A stretch of 64,000 nt of DNA, taken from assembly GCA_017504165.1 (NCBI GenBank), contig JAFVRR010000011.1, forward strand, positions 248,001 through 312,000. Reading direction: 5' to 3'. The translations under genes were made by a program, and so were the position numbers. Origin of the DNA: Clostridia bacterium. Lineage in GTDB: Bacteria > Bacillota > Clostridia > Christensenellales > Borkfalkiaceae. The notes under the pieces are model-generated. The model was not told the DNA's origin and ran no database searches. It saw only the letters and a list, made by a program, of their open reading frames with translations. Below, piece after piece: positions 15,905 through 25,022 of this stretch; positions within the stretch are counted from its first letter, which is position 1; every line of letters begins with the position of its first letter.

Positions 15905-17115
15905 TGAAAGTTATAGTTATTGGCGGTGGCGCTTCGGGTATGGTTGCAAGTTATTTCTTTGCAAAAAACGGAAACGAAGTAACGCTTATTGAAAAAAATG
16001 AAAAATTAGGTAAAAAATTATATATAACGGGTAAGGGTAGATGTAATTTAACTAACAACTGTTCAGTTGAAGACTTTTTAAATAACGTCGTGTCTAATCC
16101 TAAATTTTTACTTAGTTCTATAAATAATTTTACACCCGAAGATACTATGAACTTTTTTGAAAGTTTAGGTCTTCCGCTTAAAACTGAAAGAGGTAATAGG
16201 GTTTTTCCATTATCCGATAAATCTAGTGATGTAATTAAGGTTTTAGAAAAAGCGCTTATAAACCTTGGCGTAGAAATTCGCTTTAATGAAAACGTTTTAG
16301 ATTTAATCGTAGAAGATAATACTATAAAAGGTGTAACGACTACTATGTGCGATTATTTTGCCGATAAAGTTGTGGTTGCTACTGGCGGTCTTTCATATCC
16401 GTCAACAGGCTCTACGGGCGACGGTTATAAATGGGCGGAAAAATTAGGTCATAAAATTACCGATTTAAAGCCTTCTTTGTGTGGTTTTAACTTAAAGGGG
16501 GAAGAGTATAAAGAACTACAAGGTTTAGGGCTTAAAAACGTTACGTTAACCGCTTACGACGACGGTAAACAATACTATAAAGAAATGGGCGAAATTTTAT
16601 TTACTCATTTTGGCATATCTGGTCCGCTTGTATTAAGTTGTTCAGCGCTAACTTGTAAAAAAGACTATAAAAAAATTACTTTATCTATTGACTTAAAGCC
16701 CGCTTTGTCGGAAAAGGAATTAGACAATAGAATTTTAAGGGATTTTTCAATAAATAAAAATAAGGAATTTAAAAACTCTTTAGACGGTTTACTTCCTAAA
16801 ACCTTAATTCCATTAATTATAACTAGAAGTAAAATTTTACCTTATAAAAAGAATAACGTAATATCAAAAGAAGAGAGATTAGGGCTTGTAAACACCCTTA
16901 AAAATTTAAACTTTTCACTGGCTAGTTTGCGTGATTACACCGAAGCGGTTATCACTAGTGGTGGCATTTCAATAAAAGACGTAAACCCAAGCACTATGGA
17001 AAGTAAAATAGTTAAAAATTTATATTTTATAGGCGAAGTTTTAGACGTTGACGCCTTTACTGGCGGCTTTAATTTGCAAATTGCATTTTCAACGGCTAAG
17101 AGATGCGCCAATTAA
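15904..17115 (+). CDS. NAD(P)/FAD-dependent oxidoreductase, BaiN/YhiN (HI0933) family
   Basis: A 403-residue flavoprotein with an N-terminal dinucleotide-binding motif GGGASG (7-12), an acidic residue at the end of the second strand (LIEKNEKLGKK), and the family hallmark TGKGRCNLTN near residue 42. A second GTG-type segment (TGGLSYPSTGSTGDGY) and the C-terminal FIGEVLDVDAFTGGFNLQ complete the pattern. Members include BaiN of bile-acid-transforming clostridia and YhiN of E. coli, but the substrate of most is not known and no bile-acid genes are seen here. It overlaps surE by one base. Confidence 0.9.
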   Translation: MKVIVIGGGASGMVASYFFAKNGNEVTLIEKNEKLGKKLYITGKGRCNLTNNCSVEDFLNNVVSNPKFLLSSINNFTPEDTMNFFESLGLPLKTERGNRVFPLSDKSSDVIKVLEKALINLGVEIRFNENVLDLIVEDNTIKGVTTTMCDYFADKVVVATGGLSYPSTGSTGDGYKWAEKLGHKITDLKPSLCGFNLKGEEYKELQGLGLKNVTLTAYDDGKQYYKEMGEILFTHFGISGPLVLSCSALTCKKDYKKITLSIDLKPALSEKELDNRILRDFSINKNKEFKNSLDGLLPKTLIPLIITRSKILPYKKNNVISKEERLGLVNTLKNLNFSLASLRDYTEAVITSGGISIKDVNPSTMESKIVKNLYFIGEVLDVDAFTGGFNLQIAFSTAKRCAN

Positions 17116-17124
17116 GGAGAAAAT

Positions 17125-17778
17125 ATGTTAAATATTGCATTAGACGGTCCATCTGGTAGTGGTAAATCAACTATTGCTAAAGCGCTTTCTAGTAAACTTA
17201 ATATCTTATATCTCGATACAGGCGCTATGTATAGAGCGTGCGCTTTAAAAGCGCATTATTTAGGTGTTGATTGTAAAAATCAAGAAGAAGTTGATAAAAT
17301 CGTAGACGATATATCCGTTACCGTTCAATACGTTGACGGGGCTCAAAGAACCTTCCTTGACGGAGAAGACGTATCTACAAAAATTCGTGAAAACGTAATT
17401 TCTTTAAAAGCGTCTGCAATTTCCGCGCATATGTCTATTAGAAAAAAACTAGTTGAACTTCAAAGAGAAATTGCATCTCAAACTGATTGTGTTTTAGACG
17501 GAAGAGATATTGGAACTAACGTTTTACCTAACGCTAAATACAAATTTTACGTAACTGCGTCGCTTGAAGTTAGAACTGATAGAAGATATAAGGAACTTAT
17601 TGAAAAAGGTCAAACGGTTGAATACGATAAATTAAAAGAAGAAATCGCGCTCCGCGATTATAACGATTCACACCGCGAATTTGCGCCTTTAAAACAAGCG
17701 GAAGACGCTATTTACGTTGATACTTCTAATATGAGTATTGATGAAGTAATTGCTAAAATTTTAAGTTATTTGGAGTAG
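17125..17778 (+). CDS. cmk: Cytidylate kinase
   Basis: A 217-residue kinase converting CMP/dCMP to the diphosphate. The P-loop GPSGSGKS is at residues 8-15, followed by LDTGAMYRA, the nucleotide-binding LDGRDIGTNV, and the lid region RDYNDSHREFAPL near the C-terminus. An AAGGAG site lies seven bases before the ATG. The order cmk-plsC-ispH/S1 is a familiar arrangement in clostridia, where S1 follows cmk. Confidence 0.96.
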   Translation: MLNIALDGPSGSGKSTIAKALSSKLNILYLDTGAMYRACALKAHYLGVDCKNQEEVDKIVDDISVTVQYVDGAQRTFLDGEDVSTKIRENVISLKASAISAHMSIRKKLVELQREIASQTDCVLDGRDIGTNVLPNAKYKFYVTASLEVRTDRRYKELIEKGQTVEYDKLKEEIALRDYNDSHREFAPLKQAEDAIYVDTSNMSIDEVIAKILSYLE

Positions 17779-17782
17779 TTTT

Positions 17783-18406
17783 ATGTATTGGGTTTTAAGG
17801 CCGCTTGCTTGGATTTTTTATAAATTATTTTATCGTGTTAAAATTGTCGGTAAAGAAAACGTAATAAGAAAGGGTAAATGTATCGTTATTTGCAACCACT
17901 TATGCAAAATGGACGTATTTGTCGTTGCTGCGCTTTATCCTAATCAAACGATTTTTTTAGCAAAAAAGGAATGGTATAAAAATAAGTTTATTGCTTGGGT
18001 TTTAAGAACTATGGGCAGTATTCCCGTTGATAGAGAAAAACCAAGCTTAGCAACGATTAAGGAGACTTTGCAAGTTTTAAAAGAAAATAAACGTCTTGGA
18101 ATTTTCCCTGAAGGAACGCGTAATACTGAAAATACGGAAATTCAAGATATTAAACAAGGTACTGCTATGTTTGCCGTTAAAGGTAAAGCGTTAATTACGC
18201 CGGTAATTATTCATAGCAAACTCAAAAAATTTAAAACCAACTACGCAATCGTTGGCGAACCTATAGATTTTTCAAAATATTACGACGTTAGGTTTACTGA
18301 TGAAGTTTCTAATGAATGTTCTAAAATTATTTTAGATACAATGCATAATCTTCAAACACAACTAAACGAATACGTAGAAAATAAATCAAAAAAGAAAAAG
18401 GCGTAA
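17783..18406 (+). CDS. plsC: 1-acyl-sn-glycerol-3-phosphate acyltransferase
   Basis: A 207-residue membrane-associated acyltransferase that makes phosphatidic acid from lysophosphatidic acid. The catalytic HX4D motif is NHLCKMD (H39, D44), and the glycerol-phosphate-binding FPEGTRN lies around residue 112. A hydrophobic segment at the N-terminus would dock it on the membrane, and the C-terminal tail is Lys-rich. It lies five bases after cmk and two bases before the ispH fusion gene. Confidence 0.93.
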   Translation: MYWVLRPLAWIFYKLFYRVKIVGKENVIRKGKCIVICNHLCKMDVFVVAALYPNQTIFLAKKEWYKNKFIAWVLRTMGSIPVDREKPSLATIKETLQVLKENKRLGIFPEGTRNTENTEIQDIKQGTAMFAVKGKALITPVIIHSKLKKFKTNYAIVGEPIDFSKYYDVRFTDEVSNECSKIILDTMHNLQTQLNEYVENKSKKKKA

Positions 18407-18407
18407 T

Positions 18408-20435
18408 ATGAAAGTAACGATTGCAAAAAACAGCGGTTTTTGCGTTGGGGTAAAAAAGGCCGTAGATACTGTTTTAGGTCTAAAATGCAATGACGTGTAC
18501 GTTTTGGGGGAATTGATTCATAATGAAACGGTGCTTGATCAAATCTCTTCAAAAGGTGTAAAAACTATCGACGACGTTGATCAAATAAACAAGGGAACTT
18601 TAGTCATTCGCTCTCACGGAGTATCTAAGGAAATTATTGAAAAATTATCAAGAAAAACTGAAGTTAGCGTAATTGATTGTACTTGTCCGTTCGTTAAAAA
18701 AATTCATAAAATAGTCGAAGAGTATTATAATAATGGATATCTTATCGTAATAATTGGCAAGGCCGATCATCCTGAAGTCGTAGGGATAAACGGTTGGTGT
18801 GATAATACTGCAGTTATTTTAAAAGATGATGAAAATATTCCAAATTGTATTTTTGACGCTGAGAAAGTTTGTGTAGTTGCTCAAACTACCTATTCAGTAG
18901 AAAAATTTGATAAAATTTTAAAAAAAATAAAGATAAATAGCGTAAAAACAGTTGATGTTTTTAAAACAATTTGTTATACTACTATGGAGCGTCAGGCTGA
19001 AGCGGATGAGCTTTCAAAAAAATGCGAAGCAATGATTGTCATCGGTGGAGAGGCTAGCTCAAATACAAAAAAACTTTACGATATATGCAAAAAAAATTGT
19101 AAAGACACTTACTTAATTATCAAACCCGACGGGTTAGATTATAAAAAATTAAAAAGCTATAATAGCGTAGGAATTGTCTGCGGGGCGTCCACTCCGTATG
19201 AACAAGCGATGGAGGTTTTCACAACTATGGAAGTAAATTCAATGGAACAAGCTGTTGCTTTGCTTGATGAAAAGCAAAATCTTAAAAGAGGTCAAAAAAT
19301 AAGCGTTGTTATTTCTCAAGTATTAGAAGACGGCTTAAAAGTTTATTTCGATGGTAAAACGGATATAACTCTTCTTAAAGAAGAACTTGCTAATGAAGAA
19401 TTCGATAAAAACGCTTACAACGTTGGCGATGAAATCGAAGTTATCGTAATGGGTACAAAACCACTTACACTTTCTCAAAAACAAATTCTCGTACTTCAAA
19501 AAGAAGAAGAACTTGTTAAAGAACTTAACGGTGACGTTACTATTAACGTTCAAATCACTGGTTTTAATAAAGGCGGTTTAGTTGGTAAATACGAATGTTT
19601 TGACGTATTCGTTCCTGCAAGGGAAATTAAAATTGGTTTCGTATCTGACCTTGCTAAATATACTGGTAAAACTTTACGCGTTAAACCTTTAAAGGTTGAA
19701 TATACGCCAAGAAAGAAAGAAATCGTTGCATCTCAAAAAGTTATTTTAGAGGCAGAAAAAGCTCAACGTGATGCTGAAAAGGCTGCTAAGGAAGAAGCAT
19801 TCTTTAGTTCTATTGCTTTAAACGACGTTGTTACTGGTACTGTTGCTAGATTTGCAGCGTTTGGCGCGTTCGTAGTTGTTAACGGTTTTGACTGTTTAGC
19901 ACACATTTCTGATTTATCTTGGACTAACGTTAAAAACCCAAGCGAAGTTTTAGAACTTGGTAAATCTTATGATTTCGTTGTATTAAAAATCGACCAAGAA
20001 AACAAAAAGGTTTCTATCGGTTATAAACAATTGCAACCAAAACCATGGGAATTAGTTTCTGAAAAATACGCAGTTGGCGACGTTATTACTGGTAAAGTTG
20101 TAAGAATCGTTGACTTCGGTGCATTTGTTGAAGTTGAAAAGGGTATTGACGGTTTAGTTCACGTATCTCAAATTTCTCATGAATTCTTAGAAAATCCAGC
20201 ATCTGCTTTAAAAGTAGGTGATGAAGTTAGCGCTAAGATTTTAGCAATTATTCCAGAAAAGGAAAAAATGAACCTTTCTATTAAAGCATTAATTGAAGCT
20301 CCTAAGAAAGAAGTAGTTGAAGAAGAAAAACCTAAGAAAGAAAAGAAAGTTAAAAAGGAAGAAGATGAAGAACTTCACAGCTGGACTGAAAGTGCTTCAA
20401 ACGAAGTTTCTATCGCTGATTTATTAAATAAATAA
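18408..20435 (+). CDS. ispH: IspH (HMBPP reductase) fused to ribosomal protein S1 domains
   Basis: A 675-residue fusion. Residues 1 to about 275 are 4-hydroxy-3-methylbut-2-enyl diphosphate reductase, last enzyme of the MEP pathway; the iron-sulfur ligands are C12 (GFCVG), C93 (CTCPFV) and C189 (TICYTT). Residues about 285-650 contain four S1 RNA-binding repeats, the last two most typical (GTVARFAAFGAFV and GKVVRIVDFGAFV). The tail is Lys/Glu-rich. This fusion is known in clostridia. Codon use changes along the gene: the IspH half uses mixed codons, while the S1 half uses the strongly biased set of highly expressed genes. dxs (23205) supplies the same pathway. Confidence 0.95.
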   Translation: MKVTIAKNSGFCVGVKKAVDTVLGLKCNDVYVLGELIHNETVLDQISSKGVKTIDDVDQINKGTLVIRSHGVSKEIIEKLSRKTEVSVIDCTCPFVKKIHKIVEEYYNNGYLIVIIGKADHPEVVGINGWCDNTAVILKDDENIPNCIFDAEKVCVVAQTTYSVEKFDKILKKIKINSVKTVDVFKTICYTTMERQAEADELSKKCEAMIVIGGEASSNTKKLYDICKKNCKDTYLIIKPDGLDYKKLKSYNSVGIVCGASTPYEQAMEVFTTMEVNSMEQAVALLDEKQNLKRGQKISVVISQVLEDGLKVYFDGKTDITLLKEELANEEFDKNAYNVGDEIEVIVMGTKPLTLSQKQILVLQKEEELVKELNGDVTINVQITGFNKGGLVGKYECFDVFVPAREIKIGFVSDLAKYTGKTLRVKPLKVEYTPRKKEIVASQKVILEAEKAQRDAEKAAKEEAFFSSIALNDVVTGTVARFAAFGAFVVVNGFDCLAHISDLSWTNVKNPSEVLELGKSYDFVVLKIDQENKKVSIGYKQLQPKPWELVSEKYAVGDVITGKVVRIVDFGAFVEVEKGIDGLVHVSQISHEFLENPASALKVGDEVSAKILAIIPEKEKMNLSIKALIEAPKKEVVEEEKPKKEKKVKKEEDEELHSWTESASNEVSIADLLNK

Positions 20436-20441
20436 TTTTTT

Positions 20442-20475
20442 AATAAGGAACAAGTTTTTGTTCCTTATTTTTTTT
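20442..20475 (+). terminator. Terminator after ispH-S1
   Basis: A 12-bp perfect stem AATAAGGAACAA/TTGTTCCTTATT (20442-20453, 20458-20469), loop GTTT, then a T-run. The stem resembles the AAGGAAC stem of the terminators near tRNA-Trp. Confidence 0.9.
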
Positions 20476-20540
20476 GCTTTTTAAATTATATTGTGTATTT
20501 TTTAATATAAAATAATATATATTATAATTTAAAAAAAATA

Positions 20541-20569
20541 TTTACAAATCAAATTTATTGTGCTAAAAT
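20541..20569 (+). promoter_or_regulatory. Promoter of the APC permease
   Basis: TTTACA (20541-20546), 17-base spacer, TAAAAT (20564-20569); a very strong GGGAGGGG ribosome binding site follows ahead of the ATG at 20601. Confidence 0.65.
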
Positions 20570-20600
20570 AATAAATAGTAATAAATGGGAGGGGAGTTTT

Positions 20601-21995
20601 ATGGAAAATAAACTCACTAAAAAATACGGATTATTTACCGCTATTTGTATGGTTGTTGGTATAGTAATCGGTTCAGGTATTTTCTTTAAAGGACAAAATA
20701 TCCTTATTGCAACTAAAGGTAATTTACTTTTAAGTGTTTTATCTTGGGCTATCGGTGGCGTAGTTATGATTATTTGTTCTGCGCAATTTGCTGTTATGGC
20801 AACAAAGTATGAAAAGGTTAACGGTGTTGTAGACTATGCTGAAGTTACTTGTGGTAAAGGCTACGCTTATTATATTGGCTGGTTTGTAACAACTATTTAT
20901 TATCCTGCAATGACGTCTGTTTTAGCATGGGTATCTGCTAGATATTTTGGTGTTTTATTCGGCTGGTCACTCGTTTCTGCTGAAGTTATGGCGTTATCGG
21001 GCTTTTTCCTTATTATGGCTTACGTTATTAACGCTTTATCTCCAAAAATTGCAGGTTATTTCCAAGTTTCTACTACAGTAATTAAACTTATTCCATTACT
21101 TTTAATGGCTATTGTTGGTGTAATTGTTGGTTTATTTAACGGCAATTTAGCAAACAGTTTCGTTGGTGATGCCATATCTCAAGCAGCAGGTGGTAATGAA
21201 CTTTTTGCAGGTGTATGCGCAACTGCGTTTGCTTACGAAGGTTGGATTATAGCAACTTCTATTAACTCTGAAATTAAAGACGCAAAGAAAAATCTTCCTA
21301 TCGCGCTTATTTTAGGTGCGTTAATCGTTGTTATTATTTACGTATTATATAACGTTGCTATTTGTGGTGGTGCTAGCGTTGTAGAATTACAAAATTTAGG
21401 AGCAACTCAAGCGTTCTTTAATATTTTTGGTAAAGTTGGTGGTACAATTTTAAATATTTTAATCGTTGTATCTTGCCTTGGAACTTTAAACGGTTTAATG
21501 CTTGGTACTACAAGGGGGTTATATTCTATTGCTATTCGTGGCGAAGGTCCTAACCCTAAAATGTTCTCTCAAATTGATGAAACTACTAATATGCCAACGA
21601 ACTCTTCAATTTTTGGTTTATTAGTTTGTGGTATTTGGCTTTTATACTTCTATGGCGCAAACTTAACTTCAACTTGGTTTGGTTTATTTAGTTTTGACTC
21701 TTCAGAACTTCCTATCATAACAATTTACGCTATGTATATTCCTATGATTATAATGTGGATTGTTAAAGAAAGAGAATTAAGCGTATTCAAGAGATTTGTT
21801 CTTCCAATTGCATCAATCATTGCTTGCGCGTTCCTTGTATTCGTTGCAGTTATGACTCACGGTATAAACCCATACCTTGCTGCAAAAGAGGCGGGTACTT
21901 TCTCATTCCCAGTACTTTTCTATTTAATAATCTTTGCAGTTGTTATGTTTATTGGTTTCTTATTCTCGTCTAGATTTAAAAAGAATAAAGAATAA
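20601..21995 (+). CDS. APC family amino acid permease
   Basis: A 464-residue transporter with about twelve hydrophobic segments. The first helix carries the substrate-binding GIVIGSGIF motif typical of amino acid-polyamine-organocation transporters, and FAYEGWIIATSINSEIKD matches the helix 6 region with its following loop. It would import or exchange an amino acid at the cytoplasmic membrane; the substrate cannot be told from the sequence. It is a single-gene unit with its own promoter and terminator. Confidence 0.9.
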   Translation: MENKLTKKYGLFTAICMVVGIVIGSGIFFKGQNILIATKGNLLLSVLSWAIGGVVMIICSAQFAVMATKYEKVNGVVDYAEVTCGKGYAYYIGWFVTTIYYPAMTSVLAWVSARYFGVLFGWSLVSAEVMALSGFFLIMAYVINALSPKIAGYFQVSTTVIKLIPLLLMAIVGVIVGLFNGNLANSFVGDAISQAAGGNELFAGVCATAFAYEGWIIATSINSEIKDAKKNLPIALILGALIVVIIYVLYNVAICGGASVVELQNLGATQAFFNIFGKVGGTILNILIVVSCLGTLNGLMLGTTRGLYSIAIRGEGPNPKMFSQIDETTNMPTNSSIFGLLVCGIWLLYFYGANLTSTWFGLFSFDSSELPIITIYAMYIPMIIMWIVKERELSVFKRFVLPIASIIACAFLVFVAVMTHGINPYLAAKEAGTFSFPVLFYLIIFAVVMFIGFLFSSRFKKNKE

Positions 21996-22008
21996 TTTTA
22001 ATAAAACT

Positions 22009-22031
22009 AGAGCCCTTATGGGCTCTTTTTT
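22009..22031 (+). terminator. Terminator after the APC permease
   Basis: AGAGCCC/GGGCTCT stem (22009-22015, 22020-22026), loop TTAT, followed by a T-run. Confidence 0.9.
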
Positions 22032-22073
22032 TATGCTAAAATTAGATATATTAGATTAAATTTTAATTTTCTA

Positions 22074-22102
22074 TTGATTTAAACGCAAAAATTTAGTATA
22101 AT
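22074..22102 (+). promoter_or_regulatory. Promoter of the nahK-like to M20 peptidase unit
   Basis: TTGATT (22074-22079), 17-base spacer, TATAAT (22097-22102), 21 bases upstream of the ATG at 22124, with GGAGG between. Confidence 0.75.
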
Positions 22103-22123
22103 AATAAAAGTTGGAGGATAAAT

Positions 22124-23203
22124 ATGGATATTTATACAATATGTAAATCTCTTAATTTAAACGGTGAACTTAAATCTTATGACGTTATTACCGCAGGTAA
22201 TATTAATACAACGTATCACGTAACTACCAAAAAAGGTAAAACTAACTATGAATATTTATTACAAAAAATAAATAAAAACGTATTTAAAGACCCTGTTAAC
22301 GTTATGAAAAATATCGTTAACGTCTCAGATTATATAGACGCAAAATCAGCCACTACCGACTTAAAGTTTTTAAAATTTAACGTAACTGATAATGGCGAAC
22401 CTTATTTAATAGACGAATCTGGTAATTTCTGGCGCGCAAGAGAATATCTTGACTGTATTACGTTTAATTCAACAAACGATTTACAAATTATAGAGGAAAC
22501 TGGCGCTGCTTTTGGTGAATTCCAAGCATTGCTCGATGGGTTTGATGCGTCTACGTTATACGAATCCATTCCAAATTTCCATAATACTAAAAAGCGTATT
22601 GATAATTTAGAAAAGGCAATCGCCTATTCAATTAGCAGTAGAAAGAATAACTGTTTTGAAGAAATTGGTTATATTTTAGCAAATAAAGTTATTGCTAATA
22701 AACTTTGCGATATGCTTGAAGACGGCGAATTACCACTTAGGGTAACGCATAACGATACGAAATGCAATAACGTAATATTTAATAAAAAGACTTTAAAAGC
22801 GCTTGCCGTTATTGACTTAGATACGATTATGTCTGGTTTAACTGCTTACGATTTTGGCGACGGTGCTCGTTCAATTTGCTCAACTACTGAAGAAGATGAA
22901 GTTGATCTTACTAAAGTTGCGTTTGACCTTGATAAATTTAAATATTATACTAAAGGGTATTTATCACATTTAAAAGATAAACTTACGGAAAATGAAATTA
23001 AAACTTTAGGTCTTGGCGTATATATTATGACCTTAGAACTTGCATCTAGGTTTTTGGAAGACTATTTAAACGGGGATATTTACTTTAAGACTACGTCTAT
23101 TGATCATAACCTTGTAAGAACGCGTTGTCAAATTGCTCTTTGTAAGGATATTTGGCGCAAAATGGACGAAATTAACGAAATTATATTAGAATATTCAAAA
23201 TAA
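22124..23203 (+). CDS. nahK: N-acetylhexosamine 1-kinase-like phosphotransferase
   Basis: 359 residues, the same length as bifidobacterial NahK, and similar throughout by eye: LLQKINKNVF near the N-terminus, LRVTHNDTKCNN with the catalytic Asp, VIDLDTIMSG, YDFGDGAR with the metal-binding Asp, and GDIYF...HNLVRTR at the end. NahK phosphorylates GlcNAc or GalNAc at the anomeric position in lacto-N-biose/galacto-N-biose breakdown, feeding a GalT-type transferase; a type 2 GalT lies at 7085. It is the first gene of a unit continuing into dxs. Specificity for another sugar is possible. Confidence 0.82.
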   Translation: MDIYTICKSLNLNGELKSYDVITAGNINTTYHVTTKKGKTNYEYLLQKINKNVFKDPVNVMKNIVNVSDYIDAKSATTDLKFLKFNVTDNGEPYLIDESGNFWRAREYLDCITFNSTNDLQIIEETGAAFGEFQALLDGFDASTLYESIPNFHNTKKRIDNLEKAIAYSISSRKNNCFEEIGYILANKVIANKLCDMLEDGELPLRVTHNDTKCNNVIFNKKTLKALAVIDLDTIMSGLTAYDFGDGARSICSTTEEDEVDLTKVAFDLDKFKYYTKGYLSHLKDKLTENEIKTLGLGVYIMTLELASRFLEDYLNGDIYFKTTSIDHNLVRTRCQIALCKDIWRKMDEINEIILEYSK

Positions 23204-23204
23204 A

Positions 23205-25022
23205 ATGTATTTAGAAAAGATCAACTCTCCCGAAGATATTAAAAAATTTAATACTTTTGAACTTAAAGCGCTAGCGGACGAGGTTAGAGCGTTAATTATT
23301 GAAACCGTTAAAGAAAACGGCGGTCATTTAGCGTCTAATCTTGGAACGGTTGAATTAACAATAGCGCTTTTTTACGTTTTTGATTTTTCTAAAGATAAGA
23401 TAATTTTTGACGTTGGTCATCAATCGTATGCTTATAAAATTTTAACTAAAAGGTTTTCGCAAATTTCCACAATTAGAACAGAAGGTGGCATTAGCGGTTT
23501 CCCTGATCCAACGGAAAGTAGTTACGATGCTTTTTCAGTAGGTCATGCTGGAACTTCGATTTCGGCAGGTTTAGGCTTTGCCTATTCTCGTGATAAATTA
23601 AAAGAAGATTACAACGTTATTAATCTTGTAGGCGATGCATCCTTTTTCAATGGTGAAAACTTAGAGGCGATTACTTCAAAAGAGAGAAAACCTAATAAGT
23701 TTATAGTTATACTTAACGATAACGGTATGTCTATTAGTAAAAATAAAAATGGACTGTATAAACTTGTGTCTAAAGCAACCGTTACTAAAAGTTATAATGC
23801 TTTTAATAGGTTTTTAAATAAAATCTTCGGCAGTTGGTTTTTAGGGACTTTTTTGAAAAAATTTAAACTTTTCTTAAAAAGGTCGTTATCACTTAATACG
23901 TTTGTAGATGGACTTGGATTAAAATACGTCGGTGTATTCGACGGTCACAATATTAAAAGTTTAATTAAAATCTTAACCGATATTAAAGAAAGTAAAAATC
24001 CAACTTTATTACACGTAAAAACGATAAAGGGTAAAGGGTATGATAATGCTGAAAAAGACCCTTCAAAATTTCACGGAGTTTCAAATAATTTATCAAATAG
24101 CGTTAATTATTTTTCAAGTGAAATTAGCGGAATACTAGAAGAAATTTATTCTAGTAACAATAAAATTTGCGCGATTACCGCTGGAATGGAAGATGGTACT
24201 GGGTTGACAACTTTTTATAAAAACCATCCTAACGCTGTAGTTGACGTTGGCATTTGTGAAGAATATGCCGTAACTCTTTCTGCAGGTATGGCAATTAGTG
24301 GAACTAGACCGATTGTTTTTATCTATTCAACCTTCTTACAACGTGGTTACGACCAAATCGTTCACGACGTTTGTTTGCAAAATCTACCCGTTATTTTCTG
24401 TATAGATAGGGCGGGGCTTGTTGGAAGTGATGGTAAAACACACCAAGGCGTCTTTGATTTGTCTTATTTGACGCATATTCCTAATTTAACGGTTATTGCG
24501 CCTAAAGATGGAAAAGAGTTAAAAGATGCGTTAAAAGTGGCTTTAAACCTTAATTCTCCCGTTGCTATTAGGTATCCTAATGGAAAAGGCTATAAATTTG
24601 AAACTGCTTTACAATTGGACGGTACTCTTTCATGGGAAGTTTTAAATAGAGGCGAAAAAATTACTCTTTTGGCAGTAGGACCAAGAATGCTTAATTTGGC
24701 GTTACAAGTTAATGAAAAATTTGGCTCTAAACTAACGATTATTAACGCAAGAACAGTAAAACCGCTTGATGAAAATATATTAAATCTTATAAAAGAGGAT
24801 TTAATAATAACGCTTGAAGAAAATAGTGAAATCGGTGGTTTTGGCAGTTACGTTTTAAAATATTACTCTGATAAAAACATAAATGCTAAAGTTAAAGTTT
24901 TCGGTGTTAAAGATGAATTTATTCCACACGCAAGCGTGGATAGTCAACTTAAATTTAACGGTTTAACCGTTGAAAATATAATAAACTATATAAACAAAGG
25001 AGAAAATCATGTTCAATCCTAA
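23205..25022 (+). CDS. dxs: 1-deoxy-D-xylulose-5-phosphate synthase
   Basis: A 605-residue thiamine-diphosphate enzyme that condenses pyruvate and glyceraldehyde-3-phosphate in the first MEP step. Visible are FDVGHQSYAYK, SVGHAGTSISAG, the Mg-TPP segment GDASFF...NDNGMS (the usual GDG is GDA), the catalytic Glu in ICEEYAV, and YSTFLQRGYDQ...DRAGLVGSDGKTHQG. The start is two bases after the kinase gene without a clear ribosome binding site, so translation is probably coupled. The ispH product at 18408 ends the same pathway. Confidence 0.94.
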   Translation: MYLEKINSPEDIKKFNTFELKALADEVRALIIETVKENGGHLASNLGTVELTIALFYVFDFSKDKIIFDVGHQSYAYKILTKRFSQISTIRTEGGISGFPDPTESSYDAFSVGHAGTSISAGLGFAYSRDKLKEDYNVINLVGDASFFNGENLEAITSKERKPNKFIVILNDNGMSISKNKNGLYKLVSKATVTKSYNAFNRFLNKIFGSWFLGTFLKKFKLFLKRSLSLNTFVDGLGLKYVGVFDGHNIKSLIKILTDIKESKNPTLLHVKTIKGKGYDNAEKDPSKFHGVSNNLSNSVNYFSSEISGILEEIYSSNNKICAITAGMEDGTGLTTFYKNHPNAVVDVGICEEYAVTLSAGMAISGTRPIVFIYSTFLQRGYDQIVHDVCLQNLPVIFCIDRAGLVGSDGKTHQGVFDLSYLTHIPNLTVIAPKDGKELKDALKVALNLNSPVAIRYPNGKGYKFETALQLDGTLSWEVLNRGEKITLLAVGPRMLNLALQVNEKFGSKLTIINARTVKPLDENILNLIKEDLIITLEENSEIGGFGSYVLKYYSDKNINAKVKVFGVKDEFIPHASVDSQLKFNGLTVENIINYINKGENHVQS

